Shown piece by piece: positions 61,701 to 64,000 of a stretch of 64,000 bases of DNA (position 1 is the stretch's first letter; every line of letters starts with the position of its first letter). A model generated the notes under the pieces. It did no database searches. It was not told the DNA's origin and was given only the letters and a program-made list of their open reading frames with translations. This stretch comes from an uncultured Senegalimassilia sp. (lineage in GTDB: Bacteria; Actinomycetota; Coriobacteriia; Coriobacteriales; Eggerthellaceae). The translations under genes were made by a program, and so were the position numbers. Location: positions 1 through 64,000 of the forward strand of contig CAKTWI010000010.1 in NCBI GenBank assembly GCA_934630815.1, written 5' to 3'.

Positions 61701-62396
61701 GACTCGCTGCTGGCCAAGACGGTCGACGTGCGCGTTGCCGACGAGCAGACGCGCCCGGTCCGCCCGACGGCGCAGCTGGGCGAGGCCAGCTTCGGGGCCG
61801 GTTCGCCGAAGGAGAACTTCGCCACGGTGAAGAAGGGCGCTCAACTGGTGCTTTCCGCCGAGGAAGGGACCACCGTGTACTACACCACCGACGACACGTG
61901 CCCCTGCGTCGACGGCGGCTCGCGCGTGGAATACACGGGCCCGGTGACGGTGAACGAGAACACCAGGTTCCGCATCGCAGCGTTCAAGGAGGGTTTGGAG
62001 AACGAATACTCCGAGCGCCTGAACATCACCGTGACGGTAACGGAAGGCGACGAGCCGGGTGGTGAGCCTGGCGGCGGCGAACCGGGTGGCGGCACCGGTG
62101 GCGGTAGCGGTGCCGGTACCGGCGAAGGCGCAGGCACCGGCACCGATGACGGTACGGGCGCTGGCGTTGGGACTGACAACAACGGCGTCGACGGAGATGC
62201 TGCCGGCAACGGCGATCAGCCGGTGCCGGGCAACCCGCAAGGTGATAAGCCCGCAGCAGCAACCAGCGCAGCAACCGGAGACGCAACGCGTGCAACCGTG
62301 CCCCTCGCACTAGCCGCCGCAGCAGCCGTAGCCATGGCAGCAACGGCGTTCGCCCACGAGCGTCAACGCACGCCCCGCGGCAAACACCGCAGGTAG
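55746..62396 (+). CDS. Giant LRR surface protein with Ig-like and chitobiase-like domains
   Basis: 2216 residues from ATG 55746 (AAGGAG upstream). A signal region (about 50-78, AAALSCILAVGLMPVASFA) follows an Arg-rich n-region. BspA-type LRR_5 repeats occupy about 270-480 (LTSVTFPADSRV, LQSIALPSSLETLDESVFQD). A long beta-rich middle follows, then a helical region with GVVMGGIGAGATLFCPPAGA (about 1600-1640). Ig-like domain about 1900-1995 (GQPLAGQLVVANVG), chitobiase-like C-terminal domain (VYYTTDDTCPCVDGG), Gly-rich spacer and a SAATGDATR-hydrophobic-KHRR end, compatible with cell-wall sorting although no classic LPxTG is seen. Likely an adhesin. High GC and strong codon bias. Confidence 0.85.
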   Translation: MGAERRDRAGDIRADANPGKGTWRAWKSTKRVTLQQRMRALRSGARPWRVVWRRGTAAALSCILAVGLMPVASFAQGSETVAAARESLRANASGAADGGAGNGVDAANGFAADDTGYVAADSADGGVLVVGSEVVAGGEGSVDALGAPGSQSAQNPQSAQAAAGAASSAVGDAGNANGNAAAGDADPAAANDSAAADSDSDPDADGPGPVPDYDGTEAAYVYDEYYGEYLLATAKGITGDKVDGDVGYVAGKATPAQVWLTLDEETNELTVHHVDAGAVAFEVPATVDGRPITTVGGCGSSNLTSVTFPADSRVTRLSWGAFSGSQLQSIALPSSLETLDESVFQDCKKLQTVEWPKNNDMLKTIPAETFAGCSMLDDSVVASIPASVETIDYRAFARCSPDIYVQGETPEPFTEVNVPGTVKTVERNAFEGCSHVRSISIGDGVQTIGNRAFAGMPLMAGAEVVLPATVSTVGQDAFDNTQITSSASGTEWKRNAVTLRVLNPDFELTEYEYGGTLEIDGKKYENPFSLGQTIVAFAKNSAGQPSWIKRAADAVAGQEDEHNPGKPAYTFQWMEESSQVTGKVPAGAQVTLFQNGVATAAKVSADGTFAVEALSNTPATLQVSLEGCYDQVLTRAAEAMAGTWDVGELKAESFEKLPVQRLMNVNLRKQVGTGDDGAPVWETVLSDSGLAFELRQGDRVLREGEDADYVRQGLSVLLSQEVADAAKELTLAVTPDDSLALGAGEGRAMPADGAFDVDLRAWGGMKVTTKSTFSGSNDVMVFRNGACVATGLSDSAGELPFSLESLKAGAYTVIAVNHTSVDLRVPTLAAFDRLKLEEGVQYARAEVQVEDGAQAQVALDVPVFDASAYLAQCGVMRQSGVVADRSAIVAGVEAQVRVSFNLDQERDAVLQLEMPEGDFSDIAIGGNIGDEAKQLPLTRNGDVVSVDLGRAQTGDLFVRFSAQRAGACTVNATLKLGDAVLPLGAADMSVYDAGIELPSSQVTAITGNKATVCAAPDSRVELAVGGKRFAGTCNKLGRASIDYDVPDNLVPGQRVMLQAYLSGAQQPAATAYVTYTGGASIERFDVVTRGKTQRLIDNGKETEAFGYTLHHERTKKNAYWTFAITLDAHGAQLDDEFNLYVDCIDGRTVTIPMKKRATDGDRVRFVGEYVDQAYLDLLADDAAAGITGQVWLGDMKGLFIPSSYGVSNSLLSGMATVDANVVVKNIAEQSTQKVDQINAVLVGDLTDRDQYEQQQSDEFRKDLLDAVADDQELAASLADVMNELGDSHGYLTGTAADERNTFWYQVLHGDGVLESDWFAELFGAQYDDPEVQEGVDTLRDLVISQHNDFEKYRKAVGEDLGVGDLSQYNDWDEVFIASLENNVDGITVSDFDGDTAGFTETIDQGGYRVRTRMSDDGVGFKAIVNLPSGAVKTLQADFEDAAKSNIKLATMLDSVNLATDFDKQWANLALQTIKSKPVFKAMQKFTSPMVRGHLAAFLQYQDTYRMPWKWAKNVPVYSGAIASIGLGTSYIGAKDALSNAEDTEVRLAEMRGEVEHIEMLIRWYSGKGNIANLKECLEALKNELFYAKRLVSLLEQQRANEYADAGIGVVMGGIGAGATLFCPPAGAILVSGMSYGYDVSSSMANSDRAKNLSWAQRMYQRAVAERMEKCQPVEEEIDRQREKRRKELSEIEARLGIDPSGYVYEAVKSNRLEDVTAEVWYSASADGAGAVPWDAQSYEQVNPQPTDGDGVFGWYTPVGFYQVRFTKAGYEEARTEWMAVPPVRTGLEIGLRTTEKPQVESARAYTDCVELTFSQYMDATDASLAELAATGLGEGCAFEWVGPEEGADGQQVAKALRIKPAKALEAGSTVEFSLAGAVNYAGIAMDGWNSGQLTVGAHAAELKLNVEQGYSLVTGQSCEVSAYVRDASGQPLAGQLVVANVGSSVVAGLGGGAGVASAVTDVEGIARFALSGEAPGMTDLTVTVADSLLAKTVDVRVADEQTRPVRPTAQLGEASFGAGSPKENFATVKKGAQLVLSAEEGTTVYYTTDDTCPCVDGGSRVEYTGPVTVNENTRFRIAAFKEGLENEYSERLNITVTVTEGDEPGGEPGGGEPGGGTGGGSGAGTGEGAGTGTDDGTGAGVGTDNNGVDGDAAGNGDQPVPGNPQGDKPAAATSAATGDATRATVPLALAAAAAVAMAATAFAHERQRTPRGKHRR

Positions 62397-62512
62397 ATAG
62401 GGCGTTACCGCATCGAACAAATCGCAGCAGCAGCGACAAGCTGCAGCTGCGGCGAGCGCAAACGCGGCAACTGGACCATGGTGGCGGCGATAAACTGCAG
62501 AGCGCAAAAGGC

Positions 62513-62540
62513 GGTGGGCCTGCTCCTCAGCGGGCCCACC
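62513..62540 (+). terminator. Terminator after the giant surface protein
   Basis: GGTGGGCC (62513-62520) pairs with GGCCCACC (62533-62540), with an inner TGC/GCG extension and a CTCCTCA-type loop; CGTTT follows a few bases later. Confidence 0.6.
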
Positions 62541-62641
62541 GCCACGTTTCGTCCCCAAAGCGTCCGGGTTTGCTTTTGCGTGCGGCGCGCCCCGCACATG
62601 GTTTGGCGTGCTCGAGGGAAGCATTTGGCGGAATTACGGCA

Positions 62642-62790
62642 CAGATTGCGAGTTTTCCGAATCGCTTCGTGGGCTGTTTGCAAGCGTGGTTGTGTTCGAT
62701 ACCGAAACAGCCTCGTTCGCTACCTTCTACTTGCGAAACCGGCGGTCAAGACGCCTGCATGCAACATGCAAATTCGGAAAACTCGCAATC
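62642..62790. repeat. Repeat D, copy 2 (inverted ends)
   Basis: CAGATTGCGAGTTTTCCGAA at 62642 and the inverse ATTCGGAAAACTCGCAATC at 62772-62790, the same ends as copy 1 at 54519. The body length (149 bp) is nearly equal to that of copy 1 (151 bp). Confidence 0.75.
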
Positions 62791-62853
62791 CATGCCGCGA
62801 ACCGAGCAAAAGGTTCTCTCGAACGCCGATGGCGCTGACCTCGGTGTCCCCCG

Positions 62854-63816
62854 CTAGCTCACGCACACCACGTGCAGGACGTCCCCGTCCACGGTGAATG
62901 CCACGTCGAGACCCGCGTATGCCAGGTGGTAGACGCGGGTCGGCTCGTGCTTGCTGCCGGCGCGGCGCGGGTCCTGGCGCAGCACCTCCGTCAGGCCGGT
63001 CAGCTTGCCGGCGGGCACTTCGGCCTGCAGCTGCTCGGGAAAGTCCACGTCAAGCTCGTGCCAGGGCGCGTCTTCGATCCATCCGCCGCACGCGTCGGGG
63101 TGGCAGTCGGCGAAGGGGATGTAGGGCTTGATATCGTAGATGGGCGTGCCGTCGCGCAGGTCCGCGCCGAGCACGTGGATGACGGGGCCGGCGTCGGTGA
63201 GCTCCACGCGGTCGAGCTTCACGCACGTCAGTCCGATGGGGTTCGGGCGGAATGGGCTGCGCGTGGCGAACACCCCCACGCGCTCGGCGCCGCCCAGCCG
63301 CGGCGGCCGCACAGTAGGCGACCAGCGAGCGGGCTTGGGGGAGGCGGCAGGGACGCTGGCCTCGCTTCCGCCCGCGGCCGCTCCCGTTCGCGCGTCGCCG
63401 GTGACATCGGCGACGGCGGGGGTTTCTCCGTCAGCGTTCTCGATGCCCTTTTTCGTTACAGCATTGCCTTCAGCTTCTTGCTCGTTTGTTGTCGAGCGCG
63501 GAAGGATGGTGCTCTCGTCGCCGCGGTCGTCGGGCGTTTTTTCGCTTGCCGCGTCAGAGGCATTGGCCTCGCTTCCGCCCGCCGCTCTCGTCCGCCCGTC
63601 GCCGGTGACGTCGGCGGCGCCTCCGCCGGGTTCGCCGTTCTCGAAACGCCAGAGCAGCCACAGGTGCGAGAAGCTGTCGATCCCGGCAACGGCGCTATTC
63701 AACGCGTATTCCGGCTCGAACACGATGCGCCCCTGCAGATGCGGGGCAAGGAAGCTGTTGCGGGGGATGCCGAACTTCTGCGGCAAATCGGTATGTATGT
63801 GAGCGATAGGTTTCAT
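62854..63816 (-). CDS. trmO: TrmO (tRNA t6A37 N6-methyltransferase) with low-complexity insert
   Basis: 320 residues from ATG 63816. TrmO/TsaA beta-barrel methyltransferase, which converts t6A37 to m6t6A37 in tRNA-Thr using S-adenosylmethionine. Family signatures: IAHIHTDLPQKFGIPRN (4-20), FSHLWLLWRFE (about 48-58), then RSPFRPNPIGL (signature, about 170-180), LGADLRDGTPIYDIKPYIPF and DACGGWIEDAPW. An insert of about 100 residues (about 59-160), Gly/Ala/Thr/Glu-rich and partly duplicated (ADVTGDGRTRAAGGSEA and ADVTGDARTGAAAGGSEA), separates the two halves; usual TrmO proteins of about 230 residues have a short loop there. No strong ribosome site was seen. Confidence 0.85.
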   Translation of the reverse strand: MKPIAHIHTDLPQKFGIPRNSFLAPHLQGRIVFEPEYALNSAVAGIDSFSHLWLLWRFENGEPGGGAADVTGDGRTRAAGGSEANASDAASEKTPDDRGDESTILPRSTTNEQEAEGNAVTKKGIENADGETPAVADVTGDARTGAAAGGSEASVPAASPKPARWSPTVRPPRLGGAERVGVFATRSPFRPNPIGLTCVKLDRVELTDAGPVIHVLGADLRDGTPIYDIKPYIPFADCHPDACGGWIEDAPWHELDVDFPEQLQAEVPAGKLTGLTEVLRQDPRRAGSKHEPTRVYHLAYAGLDVAFTVDGDVLHVVCVS

Positions 63817-63961
63817 GCGCGCTATTGTATCGCGGCGCACTGCGCCCGGCCGTGCCGCTCGCCGAAGGTTCTGCGGCATTTGCGTTGGATTCTGCCGGCA
63901 TTTACTACTATGGAAGTATCAAATGCGGCGCCTGACGCCGCGCTCGGCGAAGGAGGCTTTC

Positions 63962-64000
63962 ATGGCGGATTCGAAACGGCTGTTGGCGGATGCGCTCACG
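63962..64000 (+). CDS. 5' end of a gene leaving the window
   Basis: ATG 63962 with AAGGAGG seven bases upstream; reads MADSKRLLADALT and continues past the edge. The first residues resemble the start of TetR-type regulators (SKRLLADAL), but 13 residues cannot settle this. Confidence 0.5.
   Translation, partial: MADSKRLLADALT

Noticed and set aside
58890..62240. 1116-codon minus-strand frame
   Set aside because: Antisense to the giant surface protein; His/Arg/Val-rich reading typical of a GC-rich complement.

Overview
The window reads as a chromosomal accessory region of a high-GC actinobacterium. The most likely host is a gut member of class Coriobacteriia (Eggerthella/Gordonibacter/Slackia-like). 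I infer this from the codon and GC character, the BspA-type and sortase-type surface proteins, and the many HipA modules; no rRNA or other taxonomic marker is present, so the placement is tentative. No rRNA, CRISPR array or clear tRNA was found.

Layout. 1-1.2 kb: an IS3-family transposase remnant fused to a dispersed repeat. 1.45-3.0 kb: HipBA toxin-antitoxin module 1. 3.8-13.4 kb: two convergent operons, apparently driven by duplicated copies of one promoter/leader. They encode small unknown proteins, a membrane protein, an OmpA-like lipoprotein, a Ser/Thr kinase, an FHA protein and, from the other side, two 152-residue proteins and a CbxX-type AAA ATPase whose reading frame is broken. 14.6-18.5 kb: AT-richer genes for two zinc-ribbon membrane proteins and a zinc-finger protein. 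19.0-20.4 kb: a soluble FtsH-like AAA protease. 21.0-24.5 kb: HipBA modules 2 and 3. 24.7-26.6 kb: two paralogous membrane proteins (one with nonsense codons) with two small genes between them. 27.1-33.9 kb: an AT-richer WYL-type regulator divergent from a 1720-residue SF1 helicase, a candidate defence locus. 34.0-38.3 kb: an unknown protein and a 1158-residue wall-anchored CAP-domain coiled-coil protein. 38.3-46.4 kb: clpP, a VirD4/TraG-type ATPase, an SF2 helicase fused to a PD-(D/E)XK-like nuclease, and a 722-residue partner. 47.0-48.7 kb: an AbiE-like nucleotidyltransferase toxin-antitoxin pair. 48.9-52.6 kb: a nuclease-like protein and a second clpP/VirD4 pair with a third gene. 52.7-53.4 kb: a gene-free stretch rich in hairpins, a candidate structured RNA. 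53.5-64 kb: more housekeeping-like genes (MaoC-like, nitroreductase-like, trmO) around a 2216-residue LRR surface protein.

The organising principle I see is modular. Several short dispersed repeats recur between gene cassettes: a MITE-like element of about 170 bp with inverted ends, always in the same orientation, and a hairpin repeat of about 26 bp per arm. HipBA module 1 is bracketed by two direct copies of a composite of about 265 bp, and a decayed 5' fragment of the FtsH-like gene sits between repeat copies. This suggests that homologous recombination between repeats shuffles, duplicates and deletes cassettes. The most promising undescribed systems are: (1) the convergent kinase/FHA/OmpA/AAA cluster; (2) clpP paired with a VirD4-type ATPase, seen twice and once followed by a helicase-nuclease and a large partner gene; (3) the WYL regulator plus giant helicase with a hairpin-rich leader; (4) the candidate structured RNA at 52.7-53.3 kb. 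All functional assignments come from reading motifs by eye; no database search was run.
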